DNA of 64,000 nt from Neomegalonema sp. (GTDB lineage Bacteria > Pseudomonadota > Alphaproteobacteria > Rhodobacterales > Rhodobacteraceae): the NCBI RefSeq assembly GCF_028688855.1, contig NZ_JAQTXI010000002.1, positions 1 to 64,000 of the forward strand, given 5' to 3'. Below, piece after piece: positions 26,042 to 34,633 of this stretch (position 1 is the stretch's first letter; each line of letters opens with the position of its first letter). The notes beneath the pieces were generated by a model, which was not told the origin of the DNA, did not search any database, and saw nothing but the letters and a program-made list of their open reading frames with translations. Position numbers and translations under genes: made by a program.

Positions 26042-26703
26042 GGGGGGGCTCCATCACGGGAATTGCGCGCGCCGGGAGGTCCGGATCACCCCCGCCGCAG
26101 ATTGCAGGACGCTCGCCCCCACCCAGAGAGGCGCAGAAGGGGCGGTCAGGCGCCATGGCCGCGCCGCCGCCTGCTCCCCGGCGGAGAGGCGGACGCGGCG
26201 CGCGGCGCCCCTCAGCCCGAAGACCGTGCCGAAGGAACGTCCTCATCGGCGGCGCCGAGGCGCCCCGCAGGGAGGCTTGCGGGCTCCGCATCCTCGCCCC
26301 GACCTCCGGGGTTCGGGGCTCAGGGGAAAGTCCGGGAAGATCATGCATCATCGGTTGCAGATTGCAAAGAGCCTCCCTGATCTCGTGCGAAGAGCGCCGG
26401 ACGGCGCAGGCCCGGGAGAAGAAGAACCCAGACCAGACCATGCCGAGATCAAGGCCGATCCCCCCTGAGCCCTCCCCGGAAAAGACCCCCCCCCTCAGCC
26501 CCAAATCAAGATCGCAACCGAAAAACCACATGGCAGCACGCCAAACCAAAGACAGAACTCGACACAAGAACGCACCACCCGGCTTGCGAAGCCAGAGACC
26601 CGGCGCGCATTGGAGGCCGGGGCCGGGAGTGATATCCTCGAAGCACAGGGAGAAAGAAACGACCACGCAAAGGGGCTCGACCCCTCAACGCAGAGCCGTG
26701 AAC
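26042..26703. other. non-coding gap between the vWA lipoprotein and qhpR
   Basis: This gap separates divergent genes and should hold promoters for both. The frame of qhpR stays open back to 26155, but the encoded sequence (mostly Pro, Arg and Gly) is typical of chance open frames in GC-rich DNA and is not part of the regulator. No repeats or RNA gene were recognised. Confidence 0.45.
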
Positions 26704-27702
26704 ATGGACACGTCGAAAATCAGCAAGGCCGCCTTCGTGGAGGTCTTCGGCGCGCAGCGCGATTCCGCATCAAGCCGCATCCTGGACCAGGCCGACGCTC
26801 AGGACATGCTGCCTCTGCGCGGCTTCATCGACCTCCTGGAGCAGGCCGGAAACGCCGGAGACCTCATCGTCTGGCGCAAGGGAGAAGCCATCCATCAGGA
26901 AAACCTCGGGCCCATGGGACAGGCCCTCACGCGATGCGCCACCTATGGAGAAGCCCTCAGGATGTTCGTCCAGGGCTTTCCCCTCGTGCAATCCGACACC
27001 GAAGTCTCGCTGCGCGTCGAGGGAGACGAGATCCGCTTCGTCTATCGCGTGCTCGACTCGCGCATCTGGCCAAGACGCGCCGACGCCGAACTCACCCTCG
27101 GGCTGGTGGTGGGAATCGGGGCCCTCTACGGCGTGCCCCACGAGGCCATCCGCGAATGCGCCTTCGAACATGACAGGGACGACAGATCCCGCGCCCTGAC
27201 CCGGCATCTCGGCGTGATCCCCCGATTCGGACGCGATGAAAACTCCATCCTGATCTCCGCGCGGGCCCTCGCGGCGCGGCGCCTGCCGCCCCATAGCGAG
27301 CTTCAGGGCGCCGCCGCTCTGGGCCGCTCCCTCGACGACGCCCTCGTCGAGCGCCGACGCAGGACGCCCCTCGCTCATCGCGTGCGCGAGGAGATCCTCA
27401 AGCGCATCGGACGGGAAGGAGTCGCTCAGGAGCAGATCGTCCGGGCGCTCGGACTCTCCGAACGCTCGTTGCGGCGGGCTCTCGCCGCCGAAGACTCCTC
27501 CTTTCAGACCATCCTCGACGAATGCCGCAGAGCCCAGGGATTCGCCCTGCTGGTGCGTTCGCGCAAACCCATGAGCGAGATCGCCTTTCTGCTCGGATAT
27601 TCCGATCAGACCGCCTTCTCGCGCGCGCTCTCGCGCTGGATCGGCGTCTCGCCGCGCGACCTGCGCAAGATGGGCGCGGAGGCCGAAAGCGTGATCCGCT
27701 GA
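26704..27702 (+). CDS. qhpR: AraC-family regulator of the amine dehydrogenase locus
   Basis: A 332-residue transcription factor. The N-terminal part (about 20-200) resembles the AraC arabinose-binding-domain type found in OruR/ArgR-like regulators, and the C-terminal 100 residues hold the AraC double helix-turn-helix (VAQEQIVRALGLSERSLRRA, then PMSEIAFLLGYSDQTAFSRA). ATG 26704 is chosen because the family fold begins right after it; the ribosome site is weak. It faces qhpF and overlaps its 3' end by 97 bases. In Paracoccus the qhp operon is activated by an AraC-type QhpR in response to n-alkylamines, so the same role is inferred. Candidate binding sites are listed at 34520-34586 and 39214-39230. 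Confidence 0.8.
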   Translation: MDTSKISKAAFVEVFGAQRDSASSRILDQADAQDMLPLRGFIDLLEQAGNAGDLIVWRKGEAIHQENLGPMGQALTRCATYGEALRMFVQGFPLVQSDTEVSLRVEGDEIRFVYRVLDSRIWPRRADAELTLGLVVGIGALYGVPHEAIRECAFEHDRDDRSRALTRHLGVIPRFGRDENSILISARALAARRLPPHSELQGAAALGRSLDDALVERRRRTPLAHRVREEILKRIGREGVAQEQIVRALGLSERSLRRALAAEDSSFQTILDECRRAQGFALLVRSRKPMSEIAFLLGYSDQTAFSRALSRWIGVSPRDLRKMGAEAESVIR

Positions 27703-29342
27703 CTGAACTCCCCCTCGCGAGCCGGTCCCGCATGGGCGATGAAGATCCGCAGGCGCGCCGCCTGCTCCGACTCGATGCAGGCCAGGATCCGGCGACAGCC
27801 TTCGTCGTCGATTTCGGAAAAGCTCTCGTCGAAGATCAGGACCGGGGCGGGCCGCAGAAGACCCCGCGCCAGGGCGATCCTCTGGCGCATGCCGCCGGAG
27901 AGATCGCCGCCCGTTTCGCCGATGGGCGTCGCCAACCCCTTGCGCTCCTGCGCCCAGAGCGCCAGCCCCACCGTCTCCAGAGCCGCCCAGAGCGCCGCCT
28001 CTCCGGCCTCCGGCGCGCCGAGCCGCAGATTCTCCGCCAGACTCCCGCGCAGGGCCGTGGGGCGCTGTTCGAGATGCAGGATCCGCCCCTGAAGATCCCT
28101 CCGCCGGATCTCGCCGACGGGAATTCCGTCGATCAGGACCTCGCCCGTCTCCAGAGGCGCGGCGCCGGTCAGCAGAGCCATCAGCCGCGATTTCCCGACC
28201 CCGGAAGGGCCGTCGATCAGCACGCGCTCGCCGGGGCGCAGGGTGAAGCTCGGGGGCTCGTGGCGCCCGCCCGCCGCCCGGGCCGCGCGGAATTCGAGGA
28301 GGGGCTCGGCCTCGCCGAGCGCCCGCCCGGCCTGAGGATCGACCGCCGCCGCCATGAGGCCGGAAAGCCGCTTCAGCGCCACCTGCGCCCGCGCCTGAGC
28401 GTGATAAAGCCCCAGAAGATTCCGCAAGGGCCCGGACATCATGCCCGTATAGGCGAGGAAGGCCACCAGAGAGCCGATTCCCCAATGGCCCTGAATCACC
28501 AGCCAACCGCCGATCAGCAAGACTCCCGCGCGCATGACCGCCGTCAGGATCTGGCCGAAAGCCCCGACCATCTCGCCCCAGATCCGCTGACGCAGCAAGC
28601 CGCCGATCTGGAGATCCTGAAGCGCGCCGAAGGCCTCCATGCGCCGGGCCTCGGCGCCGAGGCTGCGCAGGGTCGACCGGGCGGCGAGGCTCTCGGTCAG
28701 ATGGGCGCCGAGTTCGCCGCGCGTCTCCCGAACCTCCTCGGCGCGACGGGCGGTCTCGGGGCGCGCGCGGCTGAGGAACCAGAGCTCCAGAGGCGCCGCC
28801 AGAGCCGGAAGCAAGGTCAATCGCCAGTCGAGCGAGGCCATCATGATCGTCCCGCCGATCAGACGGAAGACCGCCCCCGCCGCCGTCAGCACCGAATCGA
28901 AGGCGAAACGCTGGATCTCGGCGCTGTCGCCGTCGATGCGGGCGGCGGTCTCGCCGATGGGCGGCTCGGGCAGGCGGGGGTCTCGCGCGAGCGCCGCCGC
29001 CATGACCTGTCCCCGCAGATCGGCCAGCATCCGCGCCGAGGCCCGCAGATGCAGCATGGCGTTGAGGATTCCCAGCCCCACCGCCCCCAGTCCCACCGCG
29101 AAGCCCACCCCCGCCCAGAAGAGCAGGGCGTCCATGTCGCGGGCCATGATCCCCTGATCTATGAGGGAGCCGGTCAGCAGGGGCGCCGCCAGACCCAGAG
29201 CGGCGGCGGTCAGGCTCGTCGCCAGCACGACGCCCGCTCCCGGCAGAGCCCGCGCCATGATCGGCGCCAGCCAGACCTGATCCGCCGCGCCGAAGAGCAG
29301 CCGCGCCACAGGCCGGGCGAGGCGCGCCGCCCAGGTCGTCAC
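27606..29342 (-). CDS. qhpF: ABC exporter required for amine dehydrogenase maturation
   Basis: A 578-residue half-transporter with a fused ATPase. GTG at 29342 is chosen because it overlaps the qhpE stop (GTGA), as elsewhere in this operon. Residues 1-290 carry about six membrane helices. The ATPase domain shows Walker A GPSGVGKS (about 374-381), the signature LSGGMRQR (near 480) and Walker B VLIFDESFSEID. In the known qhp systems QhpF is the ABC transporter thought to move the crosslinked QhpC subunit to the periplasm, since QhpC lacks a Sec or Tat signal. It is the last gene of qhpADCBEF, and its 3' end overlaps convergent qhpR, which is unusual for an operon with its own regulator. Confidence 0.85.
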   Translation of the reverse strand: MTTWAARLARPVARLLFGAADQVWLAPIMARALPGAGVVLATSLTAAALGLAAPLLTGSLIDQGIMARDMDALLFWAGVGFAVGLGAVGLGILNAMLHLRASARMLADLRGQVMAAALARDPRLPEPPIGETAARIDGDSAEIQRFAFDSVLTAAGAVFRLIGGTIMMASLDWRLTLLPALAAPLELWFLSRARPETARRAEEVRETRGELGAHLTESLAARSTLRSLGAEARRMEAFGALQDLQIGGLLRQRIWGEMVGAFGQILTAVMRAGVLLIGGWLVIQGHWGIGSLVAFLAYTGMMSGPLRNLLGLYHAQARAQVALKRLSGLMAAAVDPQAGRALGEAEPLLEFRAARAAGGRHEPPSFTLRPGERVLIDGPSGVGKSRLMALLTGAAPLETGEVLIDGIPVGEIRRRDLQGRILHLEQRPTALRGSLAENLRLGAPEAGEAALWAALETVGLALWAQERKGLATPIGETGGDLSGGMRQRIALARGLLRPAPVLIFDESFSEIDDEGCRRILACIESEQAARLRIFIAHAGPAREGEFSQRITLSASAPILRRSRGETPIQRESAREKAV

Positions 29343-30019
29343 GAGGCGGAATCCGGCGCGCGGCGCCGCTCCGGCCCGTGATGCGAGACCCGGGCCGCCA
29401 GCCGCTCCACGGCTTCGGCGAAGTCGGCGGGGCGGCCGTTGGTCCGGATCTCCTGCGCGAGATGTCCCGCCAGACGCGCCGCCCCGAGACTCGCGCCGCC
29501 CAGGCCCTGAGCCCGCCGCTCCGGAGAATCGCACCAGGCCCCGAAGAGCGCCGGGCCGAGCCGCGAGGTCTCGTCCCAGGCGCAGCGGGCGTCTCCGGTT
29601 CCGGCGATCACCTCGGGATAGGCCGCCGGATAGCAGGGCGCCCCCCGCGCCGGATGAGCCGCCACGATCAGGATCCCCGCCTTGCGCGCGAAGGCGCAGG
29701 CGGCGCGCAGAGGCGTGCGGTCGGCGGCGAGGCCGAGGCTCAGACAGACCATGTCCACGCGCTCAGCCCGAGGCCTCTGCGCGAACCAGCGCAAGGCCGC
29801 CGAGATCCGCAAGGCGGAGGTCAGCGGCTGGTCGTCGAAGACCTGCCCGTGCAGGATCGCGGCCTCGGGACATCCCCGGCGGATGATCTCCGCGACGACG
29901 GCGCCATGGCCGAGACGGTCCGGCCAGGCGGGACAGGACGTCCCGTCCGGCAGGAAGGCGCGGGCCTGAGCCAGATCTTCAGCCGGCCCGCCGCTGTCGA
30001 TCACCCCGACCCGCGCCAT
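29339..30019 (-). CDS. qhpE: subtilisin-like protease that trims the QhpC leader
   Basis: A compact 226-residue subtilase with no signal peptide, so it should act in the cytoplasm. The triad is visible: Asp8 in VIDSG, His38 in GHGAVVAE and Ser177 in GGASLGAARLAG. The region where subtilisins have the oxyanion-hole Asn (usually AAGN) reads IVAAHPARG here, so that Asn seems replaced. In Paracoccus QhpE removes the 28-residue leader of QhpC after thioether crosslinking and is essential for enzyme formation. It starts four bases after the qhpB stop and overlaps qhpF (GTGA), consistent with coordinated maturation. Confidence 0.85.
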   Translation of the reverse strand: MARVGVIDSGGPAEDLAQARAFLPDGTSCPAWPDRLGHGAVVAEIIRRGCPEAAILHGQVFDDQPLTSALRISAALRWFAQRPRAERVDMVCLSLGLAADRTPLRAACAFARKAGILIVAAHPARGAPCYPAAYPEVIAGTGDARCAWDETSRLGPALFGAWCDSPERRAQGLGGASLGAARLAGHLAQEIRTNGRPADFAEAVERLAARVSHHGPERRRAPDSAS

Positions 30020-30023
30020 CTCC

Positions 30024-31109
30024 TCAATCCGGCCGCGAGAAGAGCCGCACCGAATTCAGCGAGATCGAGGCGCCTTCGGGCAGATCCACATGTCCGAGCC
30101 GCTCCAGGGTCTCGGCGTCATAGGCGGCCACGTCGCTGAGGGCGCCGCTCAGCCAGACGATCTTGCCGTCCGAGCTGACGTTGACCGAATAATAGCTGCG
30201 CGGCAGGGCCACCCGCTTGATCGGCTTGCCGGTGGTCAGATCGAAGGATTGCAGCACGTTATAGGCGCCGTAAGCCCGGGTCTTCGCCGGATTCACCGCG
30301 GTGGAGAAATAGAACACGTCCATCGCCTCGACGTCCCGCATGACGGATTCGCCCGTCTCGCGGTCGAGGGTGAAGAGGCCAGTGCGTCCGGCTTCGGGGT
30401 CGGTGGGCTCCTTGTCGAGCAGGAAGGAGTAGAAGGGGATCGACATCACCCCCGAGCTTTCATATTGGCTCCAGACCGCGAGGACGTCCGGCGGAGTGCG
30501 CTTGTCGTTCTCCCAACCCTGGATCGGGCGCTCTTCGATCATCTCTCCGGTTTGGGCGTCGAAGATGTGGAGGTTGCGCCCGATGGCGTAGAGCTTTGCG
30601 CCGTCGGCGGAATACATCATCAGCGTGATCTGGCGCGGCGAGGGCGCTTCGCGCTTCAGCTCCAGAGTCTCCGCGTCGTAGAAGGCGATGGAGGTCGGTT
30701 CGACCTCGTAATGGGTCGTCCCCAGCTTCACGGGAGTCTGGAAGATCGCCAAGGTGGAGCCGTCCGGAGAAATATCCATCCCGAAGAGCGCCTTGACCCG
30801 CCGTTCGGGCGTGCTGAAATCGACCCGGGCGAGGGTCTCGCCGCTCTCCAGATCGATCTTCACCACGCTCTCCGAGCGGTTGACGATGGCGTAGACGGTC
30901 TTGGCGTCGGGGCTGAGCACGGGCACCATGGGCGTGGGGCCCGCGTCCTTGATGCGGATCACCTTGTCGACGGCCATGGCCTCGGTGTCCACCACCACGA
31001 GCTTGTCGGGGCGCGAGGGGGCGATGATGTAGTCGCGCGCTTCGCCCCGGGACAGGGCCGGAAGCGCGAGCGCGACGCCCAGAAGGGCGCTCAGCGGGCG
31101 GATCTTCAT
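30024..31109 (-). CDS. qhpB: quinohemoprotein amine dehydrogenase beta subunit
   Basis: A 361-residue protein whose ATG at 31109 shares a base with the qhpC stop (TGATG). A Sec signal peptide (about residues 1-24, [19 protein letters not shown]) leads into a seven-bladed beta-propeller with repeating units of the YVTN type (for example KLVVVDTEAMAVDKVIRI and TVYAIVNRSESVVKIDLESG). In the periplasmic heterotrimer this subunit packs against the diheme alpha and the quinone-bearing gamma subunits and helps form the active site. It has no heme motif, as expected. Order and spacing within qhpADCBEF support the assignment. Confidence 0.9.
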   Translation of the reverse strand: MKIRPLSALLGVALALPALSRGEARDYIIAPSRPDKLVVVDTEAMAVDKVIRIKDAGPTPMVPVLSPDAKTVYAIVNRSESVVKIDLESGETLARVDFSTPERRVKALFGMDISPDGSTLAIFQTPVKLGTTHYEVEPTSIAFYDAETLELKREAPSPRQITLMMYSADGAKLYAIGRNLHIFDAQTGEMIEERPIQGWENDKRTPPDVLAVWSQYESSGVMSIPFYSFLLDKEPTDPEAGRTGLFTLDRETGESVMRDVEAMDVFYFSTAVNPAKTRAYGAYNVLQSFDLTTGKPIKRVALPRSYYSVNVSSDGKIVWLSGALSDVAAYDAETLERLGHVDLPEGASISLNSVRLFSRPD

Positions 31110-31441
31110 CAGCTTCGGCCTTTCGCGTCGGGGAAGACCGATTGCAGCTTGCGCCAGTCCTCGATCACGTTGGGGGCGTCGGCGCCCCAGTCCGGATAGC
31201 TGTTCAGGGTGTCGGCCACCTGGGCGGGCCACCAGCAGGGATCCGCGCAGCCGTAGAGATCAGCCTCCATGGGCTGGCAGAGGTTCGAGAGGGCGCCGAA
31301 GGCGTCGATCTCCCAGCCGGGGTCGAAGGAGGTGGTGCAGCCCACCAGCGTGTTCATCGCCACGACTTCTTCGGCGCGGCCTTCGTCCTGAGCTTCGACG
31401 AAGGCTTTCGCCTTGGCGTTGGCGGGGGCGAGGTGTTTCAT
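31109..31441 (-). CDS. qhpC: quinohemoprotein amine dehydrogenase gamma subunit precursor
   Basis: A 110-residue precursor; ATG 31441 overlaps the qhpD stop (ATGA). A 28-residue leader ending near EEVVA is followed by an 82-residue core that carries the cysteine tryptophylquinone cofactor. All residues that form crosslinks in the known enzyme are present at the right spacing (mature numbering = residue minus 28): Cys35-Glu44, Cys55-Asp61 and Cys69-Asp77 for the three thioethers, and Cys65-Trp71 for the cofactor. QhpD makes the thioethers, QhpG acts on the Trp, QhpE removes the leader and QhpF exports the product. This is one of the clearest assignments in the window. Confidence 0.97.
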   Translation of the reverse strand: MKHLAPANAKAKAFVEAQDEGRAEEVVAMNTLVGCTTSFDPGWEIDAFGALSNLCQPMEADLYGCADPCWWPAQVADTLNSYPDWGADAPNVIEDWRKLQSVFPDAKGRS

Positions 31442-32871
31442 GCCTTGGCTCTCCTCGGTTCGAGATGGCTGCGGAAAAAGCCGGGATTGGCCCTCATGAT
31501 CCGGACGTAGGATTCCACGCCGAAATCGACCCAATCCCGCATCAGGTCGCAATAGTGATAGACCGGAGCGAAGGGATCGCCCTGACGGGCGTAGGACTCG
31601 TGATAGCAGCCCCCCGCGCAGATCGACCGGATGCGGCAGGTCTTGCAGCCGAACTGGCTGCGGTCCTGGGCGCCCTCGATGAAGGCGGCGAGCTTCGGGA
31701 TCTCGATTCCGGTCTCGACGTTGCCGTAGGTCGGCTGCTCCGAGCCGACGAAGCGGTGGCAGAGATGCAGATCGCCCTTCTTGTCCACCGCCAGCATCCC
31801 GAGCCCCGCGCCGCAGGGCACGGCCTTTTTCGTGCCCTGGGCGATGTCGGTCAGAAGCTGGTGCATGTTCGAGAAGCCGATGTTCTCGCCCCGACAGGCG
31901 GCCTCGACATAGCGGCGGCCGAGGGTCTTCATGTCCTCGAAAGCCTGCTTGAGCCCCGCCTCGTCGAGGTTGAAGACCGAAACCGGGCCGGAGGTCGCGG
32001 GGCCGAAGCCGACTTCGGCGAAGCCGAGCTCGTTCTTCAGATGGTCGTGGATGCCGATGACGTCCGTGACGCCGCGGGTGAGCGTCACGCGCACGCCGAC
32101 GGGACGCGCCCTGTAGCGCTCCAGCAGCAGCTTCACATTGCGCGCCACCAGATCATAGGTGCCCTTGCCGCCCACCGTGCGCCGGTTGACGTCATGCAGC
32201 GCCTTGGGGCCGTCCATGGAGACGGTCAGGGCGAAGCGATGGGCGTTCAGCCAGTCGATCATCTGCGCGTTCAGCAGGGTGGCGTTGGTGGTCAGCGAGA
32301 AATCGACGATCTTGCCCAGTTCAGCCGCGCGAGGCTCGGCGTATTCGACCATCTGCTTGATCAGCGGATAATTCGACAGGGGTTCGCCGCCGAAGAAGAC
32401 GACGTTCACGCGGTCGCGGTCCTTCGCCTGCTTCAGCAGAAGCTCGAAGGAGGCCCGCGCCGTTTCAAAGGCCATCTTCTCGCCCTTGGCGGGGGTGGTC
32501 AGGTCCTCTTTGTAGCAATAGGTGCAGGCCAGATTGCAGCCGGTGTTGACGTTCAGCACGATGGTCGAGAGGGGGATCTCCTCCACCTTGACGATGGGGC
32601 GCGGGATCTCCGGGGCGTCGGCGTCGCGCAGAATGTCGAGATCGAGGAAGCTGCGCAGGCAGTCGGCCAATTCCTGAGGGCCGTGCAGTCCGCCGAGTTC
32701 GGCCTGCATCAGATCGCTGCCGACGGTCTTGTGGCGGCGGAAGAGGGCGTAGACGTCGCGGCTGACGGCGTCCATCTCGAAGAGGCTGGTGGTGGGCGGA
32801 TGCATGAGCATGCTCAGGCCGTCCACCTCCACCTGATGGGCGTTATGCCGGATGAGGGTGAGTTCTCCCAT
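31438..32871 (-). CDS. qhpD: radical SAM enzyme forming QhpC thioether bridges
   Basis: A 477-residue SPASM-type radical SAM enzyme. The S-adenosylmethionine cluster motif CNLACTYC is at Cys112, Cys116 and Cys119. The C-terminal part carries the auxiliary cluster cysteines, including [19 protein letters not shown] and [14 protein letters not shown] followed by a late Cys in YHYCDLM. The first 90 residues look like a substrate-binding domain. In Paracoccus QhpD makes the Cys-to-Asp/Glu thioether links in the QhpC peptide in the cytoplasm, one after another. Its start is eight bases after qhpA and its stop overlaps qhpC, fitting direct handling of that peptide. Confidence 0.95.
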   Translation of the reverse strand: MGELTLIRHNAHQVEVDGLSMLMHPPTTSLFEMDAVSRDVYALFRRHKTVGSDLMQAELGGLHGPQELADCLRSFLDLDILRDADAPEIPRPIVKVEEIPLSTIVLNVNTGCNLACTYCYKEDLTTPAKGEKMAFETARASFELLLKQAKDRDRVNVVFFGGEPLSNYPLIKQMVEYAEPRAAELGKIVDFSLTTNATLLNAQMIDWLNAHRFALTVSMDGPKALHDVNRRTVGGKGTYDLVARNVKLLLERYRARPVGVRVTLTRGVTDVIGIHDHLKNELGFAEVGFGPATSGPVSVFNLDEAGLKQAFEDMKTLGRRYVEAACRGENIGFSNMHQLLTDIAQGTKKAVPCGAGLGMLAVDKKGDLHLCHRFVGSEQPTYGNVETGIEIPKLAAFIEGAQDRSQFGCKTCRIRSICAGGCYHESYARQGDPFAPVYHYCDLMRDWVDFGVESYVRIMRANPGFFRSHLEPRRAKA

Positions 32872-32879
32872 GGCGGACC

Positions 32880-34433
32880 TCAGCGAATGAGCGCGTCGAC
32901 GAAACGCTGGACGGTGGCGTAGAGATGCGCTTCGGCCTGCAGGCTGCGGCCTGCGTCCTCGACCTCGGCGACGACCTTCAGATTGCCGATGTTGTTCGCC
33001 ATCATCGGCCGTTCCGGATTGGGCCCCGCCACGCCGGGCGTGAAGAGCCCGTTCTGATCAATGGAGCCCGCATAATCGGCGTCGCGCATGGCTTCGGCGG
33101 CGGCGTCGAAATTCTCGGTGCGCCATTGCGCCGGGAAGCGCCCCACGAAGACGTCGTCCTCGGTCGAAGGCGCGCCGTCGGGGCCGTTCAGCCAGCCGAA
33201 GGCCTCGAATTGCGCGGGAGTCCTGGGGATCGGGCCGCCTCCGTCGCCGACGCGGCTGATCGCCGTCTCGGGCGAGATGCTGATCCGGTCGAGCGCGCCG
33301 AAGACCACGAAGGGCTCCGGCGCGGCGGCCTCGCCCAGCGCCAGAGAAACCGCCCCGAGCGCCTCAGGCGCCGAGAGCTTCAGCTTCACCTCGCGGTCCG
33401 AGGCGCTGAGGATCTCCGCCGTCAGGCCTTCGGGAAGCTGGAGTTCGCCCGTCAGCCCGACGCCCGTGACCAGAACCTCCGCCGTCTCGCCCGCCCGCAG
33501 ACGACCGGGCGAAACCCCGAGGATGCGCGGCGCGGCGCCTTCTCCGGCGCGGGCCGCCGTCAGGCGTCCGCCGACGACGTCGCGGCCGAGCTCGAACCAG
33601 CGGCCTTCAAGGACTCCGTCCTCCTTGAGGGCGAAGACCTGCCGGATCTCGCGTTCGGGGCTGGCGAGGCTGGCCCGCCATTCGCCCGCGCCGTAGAGCG
33701 CGCCCGAGCCGGTGAAGCTCTCGGAGGAGCCGTCGGCGAAATCGAGCCTCAGGGCGGCGTCATGGCCGCTCTCCGTCGCGGTCAGGGTGAGAAGCCCGGC
33801 GTAGTCTCCGCGCCCCGGCTGACGCCCCGCGACGGGCCATTCGCCGGAGAGGTCCAGATCCGCCGCGGGCGGCGCCTCGCCCAGAGGATAGGTCTCGGCG
33901 AGGAAGGGCATGATCTCGTTCTGCGCGATGCCCCACCAGTCGCGATCGCGGGCGAGGGCCTGATATTCCAGCGTCGGGAATTGCCCGAGGTGGAAATTCA
34001 CGAGGTGCCTCCAGTCCTCCGGCGTGCGCCTTTGCAGCGCGACGCGGGCGTAGGAATGGCAGCGCCCGCAGGTTTCGCTCATCCGCGCGTTGGGGCCGAG
34101 ATCCTGAGCCACCGGCTCGCGTTCGAGGATATAGCGCCAGTCTTCGGTCTCGGCGACGCTCAGGCCGCGCGTGTCGGCGAGATAGCGCACCACGGCGGCG
34201 CGCTCCTCGGGCTCCAGAGAGACGCCGTGATTGCGCCCCATGCGCTGGACGGTCATGTCCCAGGCTTCGGGAGTCTTGCGCACGGCGTCGATGCGGTCAT
34301 ATCCGCCCTCCTCGCGGGCGTGGCAGGCGCCGCAGGCGGAATCCAGCACTTCCGCGCCGTCGGCGGCCCGGGCGGCCCCCGCGCCGAGAAGGACCGCGGT
34401 CGTCGCGAGGAGAAGACGCGAAAGCGATGTCAT
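32880..34433 (-). CDS. qhpA: quinohemoprotein amine dehydrogenase alpha subunit, diheme
   Basis: A 517-residue secreted subunit. A Sec signal peptide (1-23) precedes a diheme cytochrome c domain with two CXXCH motifs: Cys34-Cys37-His38 (CGACH) and Cys122-Cys125-His126 (CGRCH). The remaining 340 residues form three beta domains, as in the known 60-kDa alpha subunit; length agrees. It takes electrons from the quinone of QhpC and passes them to soluble cytochromes or azurin-like proteins. First gene of the leftward operon, divergent from qhpG across a 200-base region with an inverted-repeat pair that is a candidate operator. Confidence 0.93.
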   Translation of the reverse strand: MTSLSRLLLATTAVLLGAGAARAADGAEVLDSACGACHAREEGGYDRIDAVRKTPEAWDMTVQRMGRNHGVSLEPEERAAVVRYLADTRGLSVAETEDWRYILEREPVAQDLGPNARMSETCGRCHSYARVALQRRTPEDWRHLVNFHLGQFPTLEYQALARDRDWWGIAQNEIMPFLAETYPLGEAPPAADLDLSGEWPVAGRQPGRGDYAGLLTLTATESGHDAALRLDFADGSSESFTGSGALYGAGEWRASLASPEREIRQVFALKEDGVLEGRWFELGRDVVGGRLTAARAGEGAAPRILGVSPGRLRAGETAEVLVTGVGLTGELQLPEGLTAEILSASDREVKLKLSAPEALGAVSLALGEAAAPEPFVVFGALDRISISPETAISRVGDGGGPIPRTPAQFEAFGWLNGPDGAPSTEDDVFVGRFPAQWRTENFDAAAEAMRDADYAGSIDQNGLFTPGVAGPNPERPMMANNIGNLKVVAEVEDAGRSLQAEAHLYATVQRFVDALIR

Positions 34434-34519
34434 GACGAATTGGCCTCCCTGGCTGTCCGGCGGCTTTCTGGCGAGCCTGCCTTTGCTGGAGTCATGGAAG
34501 ACGAGAGCGCGACGGAATT

Positions 34520-34586
34520 CTTGACATTCACGGCCAAAATCGCGGCTGAACGTCGCAGCGCGGCGCTTCTGGCCGGAAATGTCAAG
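34520..34586. promoter_or_regulatory. inverted pair of 17-bp motifs between qhpA and qhpG
   Basis: CTTGACATTCACGGCCA at 34520-34536 and its near-complement TGGCCGGAAATGTCAAG at 34570-34586 (15 of 17 positions match when one is reversed) lie 33 bases apart in the divergent region. Each arm points at one gene and starts with TTGACA, which could also serve as a -35 box. The obvious candidate ligand is QhpR, though AraC regulators usually bind direct repeats. A third copy occurs at 39214. Confidence 0.55.
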
Positions 34587-34633
34587 ATCGGGGGCGAGGG
34601 CGCGCCTTTGCTCGGGCGGAGCAGGGAGGAGCC

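Noticed and set aside
26616..26635. Possible extra copy of the qhp 17-bp motif upstream of qhpR
   Set aside because: Only about 10 of 17 positions match without a gap, so it is not distinguishable from chance.
26155..26703. Long N-terminal extension of qhpR
   Set aside because: The extension is low-complexity Pro/Arg/Gly text with no domain; the AraC-family fold begins after ATG 26704.
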